Below are positions 25,159 through 34,357 of a stretch of 64,000 nt of DNA, in pieces (position 1 is the stretch's first letter; the number at the start of each line of letters is the position of its first letter). Location of the stretch: positions 124,001-188,000 of the forward strand of contig NZ_BQHO01000003.1 of the NCBI RefSeq assembly GCF_021601385.1, read 5' to 3'. The notes beneath the pieces were generated by a model. It saw only the letters and a program-made list of their open reading frames with translations, was not told the origin of the DNA and made no database searches. Position numbers and translations under genes: made by a program. The DNA is from Pseudomonas parasichuanensis (GTDB lineage Bacteria > Pseudomonadota > Gammaproteobacteria > Pseudomonadales > Pseudomonadaceae).

Positions 25159-26796
25159 TTACAGCGCCATGTCGTTAGCAGGCTTGCTCTCGACCGCTGC
25201 GGCAGGAGCTGCGCTGGTGCCGACGCTCTGGTCGATCACTGGCGGCTTCTCCAGCTGCAGCACTTCGGCGGTGTAGTTCCACTCTTTCTGGGTGGCAGCG
25301 GCCGAATCGTTCAGCTTGGTGCCGTAGCTCGGGACGATCTCCTTGATCTTGGCCTGCCACTCAGGGGTAGCGACCTTTTCCTTGAACACGGTGTGCAGCA
25401 CGTTGAGCATGATCGGCGCGGCAGTCGATGCACCTGGGGAGGCACCCAGCAGGCCGGCGATGGTGCGGTCTTCGGAGGCCACCACTTCGGTGCCCAGCTT
25501 CAGCACGCCGCCCTTCTCTTCGTCACGCTTGATGATCTGCACGCGCTGACCCGCCTGCCACAGGCGCCAGTCTTCTTTCTTGGCGTTCGGGAAGTAGGTG
25601 CGCAGGGCTTCGAAGCGGTCGTCATCCGACAGCATCAGCTGGCCGGCGAGGTACTCGACCAGCGGGTACTGCTCGATACCGACCTTGGTCATCGGCCACA
25701 CGTTGTGCATGGTGGTGCTGCCCAGCAGGTCCAGGTACGAGCCGTTCTTCAGGAACTTGGTCGAGAAGGTGGCGAATGGCCCGAACAGGATGACGCGCTT
25801 GCCGTCCAGCACGCGGGTGTCCAGGTGCGGTACCGACATGGGTGGCGCGCCGGTCGAAGCGATGCCGTAGGCCTTGGCCATGTGCTGCATGGCAATGGTC
25901 GGGTTCTCGGTCACCAGGAACGAGCCGCCCACGGGGAAGCCTGCGTATTCCTTGGCTTCCGGGATGCCCGACTTCTGCAGCAGCTTCAGCGCGCCGCCGC
26001 CGGCACCGATGAACAGGAACTTGGCGTCGGTGGCCGATGCGGTACCGTCCTTCAGGTTCTTGTACTCGACGTGCCAGGAACCGTCCGCGTTGCGGGTGAT
26101 GTCCTGCACTTCGGTGGACAGCTTGAGGTCGAAGTTCTCTTTGGTCTTCAGGTGACCGACGAACTGGCGGGTGATCTCGCCGAAGTTGACGTCGGTACCG
26201 ATCGGCGTCCAGGTCACGGCCAGCTTCTGGTTCGGGTCACGCCCTTCCATCATCAGCGGGACCCACTTGGCGATCTGCGCGTGGTCTTCGGAGTACTGCA
26301 TCGGGCGGAACAGCGGGCTGGTCTGCAGCGCGTCGTAACGCTTCTTCAGGAACTTGATGTTGTCATCGCCCCAGACGAAGCTCATGTGCGGGGTGGTGTT
26401 GATGAACGAGTGCGGGTTCTTCAGCACGCCCTGGCGCACTTGCCAGGCCCAGAACTGGCGGGAGATCTGGAACGACTCGTTGATCTCGATGGCCTTGGTG
26501 ATGTTGACGTTGCCGTCTTTGTCTTCCGGGGTGTAGTTCAGCTCGGCCAGCGCGGAGTGGCCGGTACCGGCGTTGTTCCAGCCGTTGGAGCTTTCTTCGG
26601 CGACGCCGTCCAGGCGCTCGACCATCTCCATCGACCAGCTCGGCTCCAGCTCGTTGAGCCAGACAGCCAGGGTGGAGCTCATGATGCCGCCGCCAACCAG
26701 CAGCACGTCAACTTTTTTGGTCTCTGCGGCGTGCGCTTGCATGAAGCTCGCTGCAACAGCCAGACCCAGCAAGGTCTTGCCAGCTTTCTTGAACAT
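25159..26796 (-). CDS. mqo: Malate:quinone oxidoreductase with an N-terminal signal peptide
   Basis: 545 aa. Residues 1-23 ([23 protein letters not shown]) look like a Sec signal peptide; the FAD site [19 protein letters not shown] follows at about residue 29. The [20 protein letters not shown] block near residue 70 is the MQO hallmark, and [18 protein letters not shown] lies near residue 442. It oxidises malate to oxaloacetate, giving electrons to quinone. The Ala-rich tail (about 30 residues) is extra. The canonical enzyme is peripheral on the cytoplasmic face, so the export signal is notable. The gene is monocistronic. Confidence 0.93.
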   Translation of the reverse strand: MFKKAGKTLLGLAVAASFMQAHAAETKKVDVLLVGGGIMSSTLAVWLNELEPSWSMEMVERLDGVAEESSNGWNNAGTGHSALAELNYTPEDKDGNVNITKAIEINESFQISRQFWAWQVRQGVLKNPHSFINTTPHMSFVWGDDNIKFLKKRYDALQTSPLFRPMQYSEDHAQIAKWVPLMMEGRDPNQKLAVTWTPIGTDVNFGEITRQFVGHLKTKENFDLKLSTEVQDITRNADGSWHVEYKNLKDGTASATDAKFLFIGAGGGALKLLQKSGIPEAKEYAGFPVGGSFLVTENPTIAMQHMAKAYGIASTGAPPMSVPHLDTRVLDGKRVILFGPFATFSTKFLKNGSYLDLLGSTTMHNVWPMTKVGIEQYPLVEYLAGQLMLSDDDRFEALRTYFPNAKKEDWRLWQAGQRVQIIKRDEEKGGVLKLGTEVVASEDRTIAGLLGASPGASTAAPIMLNVLHTVFKEKVATPEWQAKIKEIVPSYGTKLNDSAAATQKEWNYTAEVLQLEKPPVIDQSVGTSAAPAAAVESKPANDMAL

Positions 26797-26959
26797 TGAT
26801 CGATTCCAGTGTGTAGAACGGAGGGTGGGCCTGTGGCTGGCCCAGGTATTCCATGTTCTTCAGCGCAGGCTTGTTGTGATCATTGTTCAGCAGCCAGAGA
26901 GCATTGGACGCGCCAGCCTTTGGTCGGATTGACCGACAAGGCTGAAACGATTTACGGAT

Positions 26960-26988
26960 TGTATATGAATTGCCAGCACAAACAAATT
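26960..26988 (-). promoter_or_regulatory. Possible sigma70 promoter of mqo
   Basis: In the A+T-rich stretch about 165 bp upstream of mqo, the minus strand has a good -10 (TATACA, 26960-26965); a matching -35 is poor. The 344-bp gap between mqo and the lipoprotein otherwise holds only this region and the lipoprotein terminator. Confidence 0.35.
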
Positions 26989-27058
26989 GCGGGGCAAGCC
27001 GCAAGGCGGTGGGTTGTCACGCGACAAGGTGCCACGCCCCACCGGGCAATGCGGGCGG

Positions 27059-27102
27059 CAAAAAACAAAAACCCCCAGCCACATCCATGGCCGGGGGTCT
27101 TG
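27059..27102 (-). terminator. Intrinsic terminator of the small lipoprotein gene
   Basis: On the minus strand CCCCCGGCC pairs with GGCTGGGGG and is followed by TTTTTGTTTTTTG, 40 bp downstream of the lipoprotein stop. Confidence 0.85.
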
Positions 27103-27141
27103 GATCAGGTCATCATTGACCCGATCGGGGTACCACCAAGA

Positions 27142-27330
27142 TTACTGCTGAGGCAGTTTGTCGATCGCGCCGCAGCCGCCAATGATCTTGGAGATGGAAA
27201 CCGATGGGTGGAACAGGTAGTCGTACGAGCAGTTCTTAGGCTGGTTGTAGACTTGGCCAGTGCAGCCGGACAGCAGGGCAACGCCCGAAACGAGAGCAAC
27301 AGCAACAGTAGCTTTGATCAGCTTTTTCAT
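27142..27330 (-). CDS. Small lipoprotein (DUF4223/YhfL-like)
   Basis: 62 aa. A lipoprotein signal peptide (MKKLIKATVAVALVSGVALLSGC) has its lipobox LSGC with the acylated Cys at residue 23. The mature peptide is about 40 residues and has two further cysteines (NCSYDYLFHPSVSISKIIGGCGA), a pattern of the DUF4223 family. Its function is unknown. AAGGA precedes the ATG at a good distance, and a perfect 9-bp hairpin lies just upstream of that. It is monocistronic, with its own terminator. Confidence 0.88.
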   Translation of the reverse strand: MKKLIKATVAVALVSGVALLSGCTGQVYNQPKNCSYDYLFHPSVSISKIIGGCGAIDKLPQQ

Positions 27331-27354
27331 CTAGAAAATCCTTTAGTCCATTAT

Positions 27355-27375
27355 CCGCCATCATGCTGATGGCGG
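27355..27375 (-). promoter_or_regulatory. Hairpin in the leader of the lipoprotein gene
   Basis: A perfect 9-bp inverted repeat (CCGCCATCA, loop TGC, TGATGGCGG) ends about 25 bp before the ATG, next to the ribosome-binding site. It could be an mRNA structure or a repressor operator. Confidence 0.5.
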
Positions 27376-28097
27376 CGGGATGATACGGGAAACGTTCAAT
27401 GATTAAAAGCCGTTAGTCCATTCACCCTGAATCGGCAGACCCCATACATATTGCTCTGCTCTAGTTGCACCCTCGCAAATGTGCGTGTCGTTCAAGCAAT
27501 GTGTCGTCCACCCGAAGTTATTGCGTCGAGGTGAAACGAATGAAGCCCCTTAATATTTAGCAACTAGACAGTCAAACCAGGCTGGCCAACCGTATGGATG
27601 ACTTGATCATCAAGATCCATCCAATCGACCTGGCGAGCCGGCCAAGGGCGCTCGACAGGTTGGGAAGTCGCGATTCCGCCATACTGACCAGTGTGGCAAC
27701 AGTTGCACCTGATTTTTTGACCAAGATCAAATGCGGCATGAAGATCATTAGAATCAGGAAGGACGTTAGCCGGCAAAACGAATAGGCACTACACCTGGCG
27801 GATGAAGGATAAGTGGAACTTCATTGTCGACTGCATTGACAGAAAGGGGCTGTGTACGGCTCTTGTCCCGCGCTGTTTAAAAATTGCTTTCGATCAATTG
27901 GCTACCCGCGTGAACATTATTGCCGTGAGGAACGTCATGATCACATCAGCGTAAAATTCATAATCTCGAATGAAACTGCCACATCTAAGCCCTGACAGTT
28001 GGCTTGACGGTCTCATGGCCGATCTTAAGGATCTTACGCAGATCGAAGGCATCAGGCCGCCGATGCAAACATTCGAAAAACCATCCATAAACGACGA
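27376..28097. other. A+T-richer gap with no convincing gene
   Basis: About 720 bp, visibly poorer in G+C than the neighbours. Short frames exist (27594-27785 plus, 27564-27776 minus, 27970-28158 plus), but none has a good ribosome-binding site, a recognisable motif or the strong third-position GC of real genes here. It lies next to tRNA-Ser and may be the decayed remnant of an insertion. I see no integrase and no obvious direct repeat of the tRNA end. Confidence 0.55.
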
Positions 28098-28133
28098 AGC
28101 CCCCGAAAACTCAGCGTTTTCGGGGGCTTCGAC
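28098..28133 (-). terminator. Terminator-like hairpin after tRNA-Ser
   Basis: A very stable stem, GAAGCCCCCGAAAA pairing with TTTTCGGGGGCTTC around a CTCAGCG loop, lies 11 bp beyond the tRNA 3' end on the minus strand. It probably terminates the tRNA transcript. Confidence 0.7.
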
Positions 28134-28144
28134 TACTTCGCATA

Positions 28145-28234
28145 TGGCGGAGAGATAGGGATTTGAACCCTAGGTACTGTTGCCAGTACAACGGATTTCG
28201 AATCCGTCCCGTTCGACCACTCCGGCATCTCTCC
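28145..28234 (-). tRNA. tRNA-Ser (CGA)
   Basis: A 90-nt class II tRNA including an encoded CCA. The acceptor stem GGAGAGA pairs with TCTCTCC, the anticodon loop reads TTCGAAA (anticodon CGA), there is a long variable arm, and the T arm reads GGGTTCAAATCCC. It decodes UCG. It is transcribed divergently from nothing close and sits next to the A+T-rich gap. Confidence 0.95.
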
Positions 28235-28325
28235 AATGGCGCGCATCATACCAGCGTTTTTGATTCTGGCAAACCTTTTTTGAAAAAAATTCGCGTGGTA
28301 TCAGGCGCTTGCGTGAACGTGCCGG

Positions 28326-29036
28326 TTACAGCGGCACGCCCAGGCGTTTTGCAACTTCTTCGTAGGCTTCGATCACGTCGCCCAGGCCCTGGCGGAAGCG
28401 GTCCTTGTCCATCTTCTTGCGGGTCTCTTTGTCCCACAGGCGGCAGCCGTCCGGGCTGAACTCGTCACCCAGGACGATCTGGCCGTGGAACACGCCGAAC
28501 TCCAGCTTGAAGTCGACCAGCAGCAGGCCGGCGTCATCGAACAGCTTGTTCAGCACTTCGTTGACCTTCAACGACAGCTTCTTCATCTCGGCCAGCTGCT
28601 CGGCGGTACCCCAGCCGAAGGCGACAACGTGGGATTCGTTGATGAAGGGGTCGCCCTTCTCGTCGTTCTTGAGGAACAGCTCGAAGGTGGATGGCTCGAG
28701 CTTGATGCCCTCCTCCACGCCCAGGCGCTTGACCAGGCTACCGGCGGCGTAGTTGCGCACCACGCACTCGACCGGGATCATGTCGAGCTTCTTGACCAGG
28801 CACTCGTTGTCGCCCAGCAGCTTGTCGAACTGGGTCGGCACGCCGGCTTCTTCGAGCTTCTGCATGATGAAGGCGTTGAACTTGTTGTTCACCATGCCTT
28901 TACGGTCGAGCTGCTCGATGCGCTTGCCGTCGAACGCCGAGGTGTCGTTACGGAACAGCAGGATCAAGCGATCGGCGTCATCGGTCTTGTAAACCGATTT
29001 GGCCTTGCCACGGTAGAGTTCTTCGCGTTTTTCCAT
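28326..29036 (-). CDS. purC: Phosphoribosylaminoimidazole-succinocarboxamide synthase
   Basis: 236 aa, the standard bacterial length. It starts [18 protein letters not shown]; the ATP-grasp-like fold shows [10 protein letters not shown] (SAICAR signature 1), [14 protein letters not shown] (around residue 85) and LVDFKLEFG (near residue 175). It ligates aspartate to CAIR in purine synthesis. It is the last gene of dapA-bamC-MBL hydrolase-purC, 29 bp after the hydrolase. Confidence 0.97.
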   Translation of the reverse strand: MEKREELYRGKAKSVYKTDDADRLILLFRNDTSAFDGKRIEQLDRKGMVNNKFNAFIMQKLEEAGVPTQFDKLLGDNECLVKKLDMIPVECVVRNYAAGSLVKRLGVEEGIKLEPSTFELFLKNDEKGDPFINESHVVAFGWGTAEQLAEMKKLSLKVNEVLNKLFDDAGLLLVDFKLEFGVFHGQIVLGDEFSPDGCRLWDKETRKKMDKDRFRQGLGDVIEAYEEVAKRLGVPL

Positions 29037-29065
29037 GATGGGCTCCGCTTGCTTGAGTAGGTGGG

Positions 29066-29824
29066 CTAGGCGATCAGGCGCCAGTCGAGCCCATGGTCTT
29101 GATTAGCCACCTGGAGCCAGTCCGGGTCGCACCCGAGGGCGTCGACGAAGCACTGGCGGGCCAGGTGTGGCTGGTTGTTCTTGCTGCTGAGGTGGGCCAG
29201 CACCAGGTGCTGAAGGTTCTGCCAGCCCAACTCGGCCACCAGGCTTGCGGCCTGGTGGTTGTTCAGATGTCCTTGGCTGCCGCCGACCCTACGCTTGAGG
29301 AACTGCGGGTAATGCCCGCGTGCCAGCAGGTCACGGCAGTGGTTGGCCTCGATCAGCAAGGCGTCGAGGGCCTGGTAACGCTGCAGCAGGTACATGTCGT
29401 AGCTGCCAAGGTCGGTCAGCATGCCAAAGCGTCGGCGACCATCGCTGATCACGTACTGCAAGGGCTCGTAGGCATCATGCTCGACCCGTGCGGCGCTGAC
29501 CTGCAGATCGCCGACCTGCAGTGTATCGCCACAGCTGAGAAACCCCGCGACCTCCACCGGCTTGCGCAGGCCACGCAACGTGCCCTGGCTCATGTAGACC
29601 GGTACATTGTAGCGGCGCGCCAGCAAACCCACCCCATGCACATGGTCGGCATGTTCGTGGGTCACCAGCACCGCGCTCAGTTGCGTGGCCGACACCCCGA
29701 GCAGCGCCAGGCGCCGCTCGGTTTCCCGTAGCGAGAAGCCGCAATCGACCAGGATGAGCGTGTCACCACTGGCGATCAGCGTGCCGTTTCCCTGGCTACC
29801 GCTTCCAAGAACCGCGAAACGCAC
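29066..29824 (-). CDS. Metallo-beta-lactamase fold hydrolase (YycJ/WalJ-like)
   Basis: 252 aa. The metal motif is [14 protein letters not shown] (HxHxDH near residue 56) after the N-terminal [38 protein letters not shown] and a late HLSSKNN complete the MBL-fold site, as in the YycJ/YycI-associated exonuclease-like group. Nuclease or hydrolase activity is likely; the substrate is unknown. It directly abuts bamC (stop and start adjacent) and precedes purC. Confidence 0.88.
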   Translation of the reverse strand: MRFAVLGSGSQGNGTLIASGDTLILVDCGFSLRETERRLALLGVSATQLSAVLVTHEHADHVHGVGLLARRYNVPVYMSQGTLRGLRKPVEVAGFLSCGDTLQVGDLQVSAARVEHDAYEPLQYVISDGRRRFGMLTDLGSYDMYLLQRYQALDALLIEANHCRDLLARGHYPQFLKRRVGGSQGHLNNHQAASLVAELGWQNLQHLVLAHLSSKNNQPHLARQCFVDALGCDPDWLQVANQDHGLDWRLIA

Positions 29825-30940
29825 TTAGCCCAGACGGTCCTGGATTGCGCTCAGCACGCGGCGGGCCACATCGGCCGGGGCCACGGTGTTGATGTTCTTC
29901 TCGACGGTGACCTGGACACTTTCACCGACCTTGCTCAGGCGTACCTGGTAACGCTCGGCGCGGGCTTCACGCTCTTCCTTGCTCGGTTCGCTGCCGAACA
30001 GACGGCTGAAGAAGCCTGGCTCCTTCTGCTTGTCGTCCGGTTTTTCCGACAGGTTGATGTAGTACAGGCCCAGGCTGCGGTTGATGTCCTCGACACGCCA
30101 TTCGCCCTGCTCCAGGGCACGGCCCACGCCGGACCAGGCACGGTCGAGGTCGGAGCCCAGGAACAGCACCGGGTTGCCGCTGCCGTCCTCGCTCAGGCTG
30201 ACCTGGCTCGGCGCGTCGAAATCACGGGCGGCCAGCAGAGATACCGAACCGCCCTTCTCGGCGTTGCGGTTCATGCTGGCGAGCATTTCGTCGACCAGCA
30301 GCGCGTCGGCGCCGGTATTGCTCGAAGTGGACGGGAACTCGGGCTCGGCGGTGCTGCCGGCCGGGCGCTCGACGCTGACCACGTAAACTTCCGAGGTGTT
30401 GCGCTGCACGCCAGGCTCCATGCGCACACGCACACGGACTTCGCTGTCGGGGCTGCTGGAGGCGCTGGCCAGACGCTGGCCGAGCGACGCGGACAGCTCG
30501 TCGAAACGCTGCCAGCTGGTGCTGAATTCACCGGTCTGCGGGCGCTCATCGGCAATGCGGAAGCCGTTGTCCTCGAAGAACTGGTGGGTCACCGGCCAGA
30601 CTTCGGCCGGCGAACGCTGGGCCAGCACCCAACGGCTGCTGCCGCTGCGCTGCAGGCTGAAATCGCTGATATCGGCGGTGGCCGACAGCGGTTGTGGGCG
30701 CGGCACTTCGAACTCGCCGGTGGCGCGATCGTCGGCAACGTTACGCGGGATCGGCAACAGCGGATCCATGCGCTTGACGTTGCTGGCGTCCGGCGGCAGC
30801 TGCATCGGCGCGGTAGGTTGCGCCTGCAGGTAATCGCTGCCGCGGTCGCGGAAATAGCCATCCTCGCCCCACAGCCAGCCACAACCGCTGGTGCTGGAGA
30901 TGATCAGGGCAAGGGTGGAAAGACCAGCCAGTCGCTTCAT
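29825..30940 (-). CDS. bamC: Outer membrane assembly lipoprotein BamC
   Basis: 371 aa. Lipoprotein signal MKRLAGLSTLALIISSTSGC with acylated Cys20. An unstructured N-terminal stretch then two helix-grip domains (about 90-215 and 235-370) match NlpB/BamC. It is an accessory lipoprotein of the BAM complex that folds beta-barrel proteins into the outer membrane. The gene follows dapA by 17 bp, the classic dapA-nlpB arrangement. Confidence 0.92.
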   Translation of the reverse strand: MKRLAGLSTLALIISSTSGCGWLWGEDGYFRDRGSDYLQAQPTAPMQLPPDASNVKRMDPLLPIPRNVADDRATGEFEVPRPQPLSATADISDFSLQRSGSSRWVLAQRSPAEVWPVTHQFFEDNGFRIADERPQTGEFSTSWQRFDELSASLGQRLASASSSPDSEVRVRVRMEPGVQRNTSEVYVVSVERPAGSTAEPEFPSTSSNTGADALLVDEMLASMNRNAEKGGSVSLLAARDFDAPSQVSLSEDGSGNPVLFLGSDLDRAWSGVGRALEQGEWRVEDINRSLGLYYINLSEKPDDKQKEPGFFSRLFGSEPSKEEREARAERYQVRLSKVGESVQVTVEKNINTVAPADVARRVLSAIQDRLG

Positions 30941-30957
30941 GCGGTGTACTTCCTCGA

Positions 30958-31845
30958 TTAAACCAGTACGCCGGACTGGCGCAAGGCAGTACGGACTTTT
31001 TCGTGACAGCTGTCGCTCAGCCAGGTCAGCGGCAGGCGGATGCCTTTGTGCATCAGGCCCATTTCAACGAGTGCCCACTTCACCGGGATCGGGTTGGCTT
31101 CGCAGAACAGGTCTTTGTGCAGCGGCATGAGTTTTTCGTTGATCGCGCGGGCCTTCTCGGCATTGCCCTCAAGGGCGGCCTCGCACAGGTCGGCCATTTC
31201 GCGCGGGGCGACGTTGGCGGTAACGGAGATGTTGCCCTTGCCACCCATCAGGATCAGCTCGACGGCAGTCGGATCGTCACCGGACAGGACGATGAAGTCC
31301 TTGCTGACGCCGTCGAGGATGGCCTTGGCACGTACCAGGTCGCCAGTGGCTTCCTTGATGCCGATGATGTTCGGCACGCTCGACAGGCGGATCACGGTCT
31401 CGGCCTGCATGTCGCAGGAGGTGCGGCCGGGTACGTTATAGAGGATCTGCGGAATGTCGACGGCTTCGGCGATGTGCTTGAAGTGCTGGTACAGGCCTTC
31501 CTGGGTCGGCTTGTTGTAGTACGGGACGACCAGCAGGCAGGCATCGGCGCCGGCGTTCTTGGCGTTTTGCGTGAGGTGCACGGCTTCGGCAGTGGAGTTG
31601 GCACCGGTGCCGGCGATGACCGGGATGCGCTTCTTGCTGTGCTTGACGCGCTCGACCACGTGCTTGATGACCAGGATGTGTTCTTCTACATCCAGGGTGG
31701 CCGACTCACCGGTGGTGCCGACAGCGACGATCGCGTGGGTGCCATTTTCCAGGTGGAAGTCTACAAGTTTGTCGAGGCTGTCCCAATCAAGACGCCCTTG
31801 TGCATCCATGGGTGTGACCAATGCCACCATACTGCCCGCAATCAT
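30958..31845 (-). CDS. dapA: 4-hydroxy-tetrahydrodipicolinate synthase
   Basis: 295 aa from ATG 31845 ([13 protein letters not shown]). The pyruvate site is GTTGESATL (residues 43-51), the Tyr motif YNVPGRT near 133, and the Schiff-base lysine is in [10 protein letters not shown] near 161. It condenses pyruvate with aspartate semialdehyde in lysine and diaminopimelate synthesis. It is first in the dapA-bamC-MBL hydrolase-purC operon and divergent from gcvR across 261 bp that must hold both promoters. Confidence 0.97.
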   Translation of the reverse strand: MIAGSMVALVTPMDAQGRLDWDSLDKLVDFHLENGTHAIVAVGTTGESATLDVEEHILVIKHVVERVKHSKKRIPVIAGTGANSTAEAVHLTQNAKNAGADACLLVVPYYNKPTQEGLYQHFKHIAEAVDIPQILYNVPGRTSCDMQAETVIRLSSVPNIIGIKEATGDLVRAKAILDGVSKDFIVLSGDDPTAVELILMGGKGNISVTANVAPREMADLCEAALEGNAEKARAINEKLMPLHKDLFCEANPIPVKWALVEMGLMHKGIRLPLTWLSDSCHEKVRTALRQSGVLV

Positions 31846-32106
31846 GTAACTGCTCCTGCCGGAAAAAGAGAGCGGTAATGGTACTGGCGCCATCGGCCTT
31901 GCACAAGCGAAGCAGGCGGGCGGAGCATTCCCCTTCGCGCCGCTTTTCGCTACCCTTGATCCTTTGATCGGTACAGCGCGGCCCGCCGGGCCGTCGACAG
32001 TGCTCCCGGCCTGTGTTCATCGCCACCAAAGCGTGGCCGTGACCTCGCGCAAACAGCTGGCTTGCCGCCGTCCTGTACCGACCGCTCATCGCTTTAGGAA
32101 TGCTGC

Positions 32107-32667
32107 ATGTCCACCCCCACCGTTCGCGAACAATTCCTCGTCATCAGCGCCCTGGGCCCCAACCCGATGGAGCTGGCCAATGTTCTGAGCCGCGCAGCTT
32201 TCGAAAACCGCTGCGCGGTGGTTACTTCGCGCCTGAGCCGCCATGGCGAAACCAGCGCCCTGGTGTTGCAGGTCGGCGGTAGCTGGGACGCCCTGGCACG
32301 CCTCGAAACCACGCTGCCTGGCCTGGCCAAGAAGCACGGCCTGACCCTGGACGTGGTGCGCAGCGCCGAGCAGGAAGTGCGCCCACAGGCCCTGCCGTAT
32401 GTGGCCTATGTCAGCGCTGCCTATCGCCCGGACATCATCAACGAGCTGTGCCAGTTCTTCCTCGACCACCGCGTCGAGCTGGACGCGATGACCTGCGACA
32501 CCTACCTGGCCCCACAGACCGGCAGCAGCATGCTCAATGCCCAGTTCACCGTGATCCTGCCGGCCGGCACCCAGATCAGCTGGCTGCGCGATCAGTTCCT
32601 GGACTTTGCCGATGCCCTCAACCTGGACGCGCTGATCGAACCGTGGCGCCCACAGAACCCTGTCTAA
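32107..32667 (+). CDS. gcvR: Glycine cleavage system transcriptional repressor GcvR-like (ACT domains)
   Basis: 186 aa with two ACT-type domains (residues 8-85 and 95-170); it opens TVREQFLVISALGPNPMELANVLSRAAFENRC, the GcvR pattern. There is no DNA-binding helix. In enterics GcvR acts by binding GcvA in response to glycine. In Pseudomonas the same family is kept, but its partner is less clear. It is followed by bcp 10 bp later, as is usual in gammaproteobacteria. Confidence 0.9.
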   Translation: MSTPTVREQFLVISALGPNPMELANVLSRAAFENRCAVVTSRLSRHGETSALVLQVGGSWDALARLETTLPGLAKKHGLTLDVVRSAEQEVRPQALPYVAYVSAAYRPDIINELCQFFLDHRVELDAMTCDTYLAPQTGSSMLNAQFTVILPAGTQISWLRDQFLDFADALNLDALIEPWRPQNPV

Positions 32668-32677
32668 GGAAGCCCTC

Positions 32678-33151
32678 ATGGCCGTAGCACTCGACCAACC
32701 CGTTGCCGATTTCCAGGTCCAGGCCACCAGCGGCCAGACCGTCAGCCTCGCCCAGCTCAAGGGCCAGCAGGTGGTGCTGTACTTCTACCCCAAGGACAGC
32801 ACCCCGGGCTGCACCACCGAAGGCCAGGGTTTCCGTGACCAGCATGGGGCGTTCCAGGCGGCCAACACCCTGGTGTTCGGCGTATCGCGCGACGGCATCA
32901 AGTCGCACGAGAACTTCAAGGCCAAGCAAGCCTTCCCCTTCGAGCTGATCAGCGACAAGGACGAGGCGCTGTGCCAGCTGTTCGACGTGATCAAGCTGAA
33001 GAAGCTGTATGGCAAGGAATACCTGGGCGTAGACCGCAGCACCTTCCTGATCGACAAGGACGGTGTGCTGCGCCAGGAATGGCGTGGGGTGAAGGTGCCG
33101 GGGCATGTGGATGCCGTGCTGGCGGCGGCCGAGGCCTTGAACAAGGCTTAA
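32678..33151 (+). CDS. bcp: Peroxiredoxin (bacterioferritin comigratory protein)
   Basis: 157 aa. The peroxidatic cysteine C45 lies in FYPKDSTPGCTTEGQGFRD. The second cysteine five residues later, found in the E. coli type, is absent (Gln at position 50), so it is a one-Cys or atypical two-Cys form. It reduces organic hydroperoxides using thioredoxin or glutaredoxin in the cytoplasm. Translation is probably coupled to gcvR (10-bp gap, GGAAGCC). A REP pair follows. Confidence 0.94.
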   Translation: MAVALDQPVADFQVQATSGQTVSLAQLKGQQVVLYFYPKDSTPGCTTEGQGFRDQHGAFQAANTLVFGVSRDGIKSHENFKAKQAFPFELISDKDEALCQLFDVIKLKKLYGKEYLGVDRSTFLIDKDGVLRQEWRGVKVPGHVDAVLAAAEALNKA

Positions 33152-33160
33152 AGACGCATG

Positions 33161-33260
33161 GGGCTGCTGCGCAGCCCTTTCGCCGGCAAGCCGGCTCCCA
33201 CAGGTAAAGCGATCCATGTGGGAGCCGGCTTGCCGGCGAAAGGGCCGCAAAGCGGCCCCG
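33161..33260. repeat. REP inverted pair
   Basis: Inverted REP units (GCCGGCAAGCCGGC core) between the convergent ends of bcp and the PerM-like permease gene, flanked by GCTGCGCAGCCC and GGGCCGCAAAGCGGCCC hairpins like those at 23.3 kb. Confidence 0.9.
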
Positions 33261-33265
33261 GCAAT

Positions 33266-34336
33266 TCAGAGCATCGGCGCGACTGACGCTTCCTGCCGCG
33301 GCCACGCATCCAGCACCGCCTTGAACAGCGTCGCCAGCGGGATCGCGAAGAAGATCCCCCAGAAGCCCCACAACCCGCCAAACAACAGCACCGCGCAGAT
33401 GATCGCCACCGGGTGCAGGCTCACCGCCTCGGAGAACAGCAGCGGCACCAGCACGTTGCCATCGAGCGCCTGGATGATCGCGTACACCGCCATCAGGTAG
33501 ATGAACTGATCGCCCCAGCCCCACTGGAACAGCGCGATCAAGGTCACCGGCACGGTCACCACCACCGCCCCCACGTAAGGCACCACCACCGACAGCCCCA
33601 CCAGCAGCGCCAGCAGTGCGGCGTAGTTGAGCCCCAGGCTGATGAAGGCGATATAGGTGGCGACACCGCAGATCAGAATCTCGATACCCTTGCCGCGAAT
33701 GTAGTTGGCAATCTGCCGGTTCATCTCGTCGCCCACCCGGTTGAGCAGGGCGCGCTCACGTGGCAGGTAGCCGCTGACCCAACGGCCGATCAGCTCACGG
33801 TCCTTGAGGAAGAAGAACACCAGGATCGGCACCAGCACCAGGTAGATCATCGCGTTGACCAGCAGCGGCAGGCTCGACAACGAGAAGGTCAGCGCCCACT
33901 GGCCGAACTTGCCGATTTCGCCGCGCACCGACTCGATGGCGCGCAGCACCTGCTCGTCCGACACCAGGTGCGGGTAGCGCTCGGGCAGCAACAGCAACAA
34001 CGACTGCCACTTGCCCAGCATGCCGGGCAGTTCGTTGAACAGGGTGATCAACTGATGCCAGAGCAGCGGCACCAGCACCAGCATGAAGGCCGCCAGGGCG
34101 CCCATGAACAGCGCGAATACCAGCCACACCGCCAAGCGGGTCGGCACCTTGAAGCGCTCCAGGGCGTTGACCAGCCCCTGCATCAGGAAGGCCAGGACCA
34201 TGCCCGCCAGCACCGGCGCGAGCATCCCGCCCAGCGTCAGCACCACGGTAAAGGCCAGGAACAGCAGGACCGCCAGCACCACCGCCTCCTCGTCGGAGAA
34301 ATAGCGCTGCATCCAGTCGCGTAGCACTTTGATCAT
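33266..34336 (-). CDS. AI-2E transporter (PerM/YdiK) family membrane protein
   Basis: 356 aa with about eight membrane helices: a pair near residues 15-60, one near 65-85, then a cluster from 150 to 340. The C-terminal LGLNYAALLALLVGLSVVVPYVGAVVVTVPV is the family signature. Members act as permeases or Na+/H+ antiporters; the AI-2 exporter name comes from one E. coli protein and is not a prediction here. It is convergent with bcp and upstream of (same strand as) nothing but the TusA-like gene. Confidence 0.88.
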   Translation of the reverse strand: MIKVLRDWMQRYFSDEEAVVLAVLLFLAFTVVLTLGGMLAPVLAGMVLAFLMQGLVNALERFKVPTRLAVWLVFALFMGALAAFMLVLVPLLWHQLITLFNELPGMLGKWQSLLLLLPERYPHLVSDEQVLRAIESVRGEIGKFGQWALTFSLSSLPLLVNAMIYLVLVPILVFFFLKDRELIGRWVSGYLPRERALLNRVGDEMNRQIANYIRGKGIEILICGVATYIAFISLGLNYAALLALLVGLSVVVPYVGAVVVTVPVTLIALFQWGWGDQFIYLMAVYAIIQALDGNVLVPLLFSEAVSLHPVAIICAVLLFGGLWGFWGIFFAIPLATLFKAVLDAWPRQEASVAPML

Positions 34337-34357
34337 TGCCGATCCTTGAAAGAAAAC

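Noticed and set aside
27603-27615. CTTGATCATCAAG as an Anr/FNR site.
   Set aside because: The half-sites are separated by one base, not the four required (TTGAT-N4-ATCAA), so the spacing is wrong.
27594-28158. Three short frames (27594-27785, 27564-27776, 27970-28158) next to tRNA-Ser as small genes.
   Set aside because: No good ribosome-binding sites, no family motif, and codon usage unlike the neighbours. The region is described as a gap instead.
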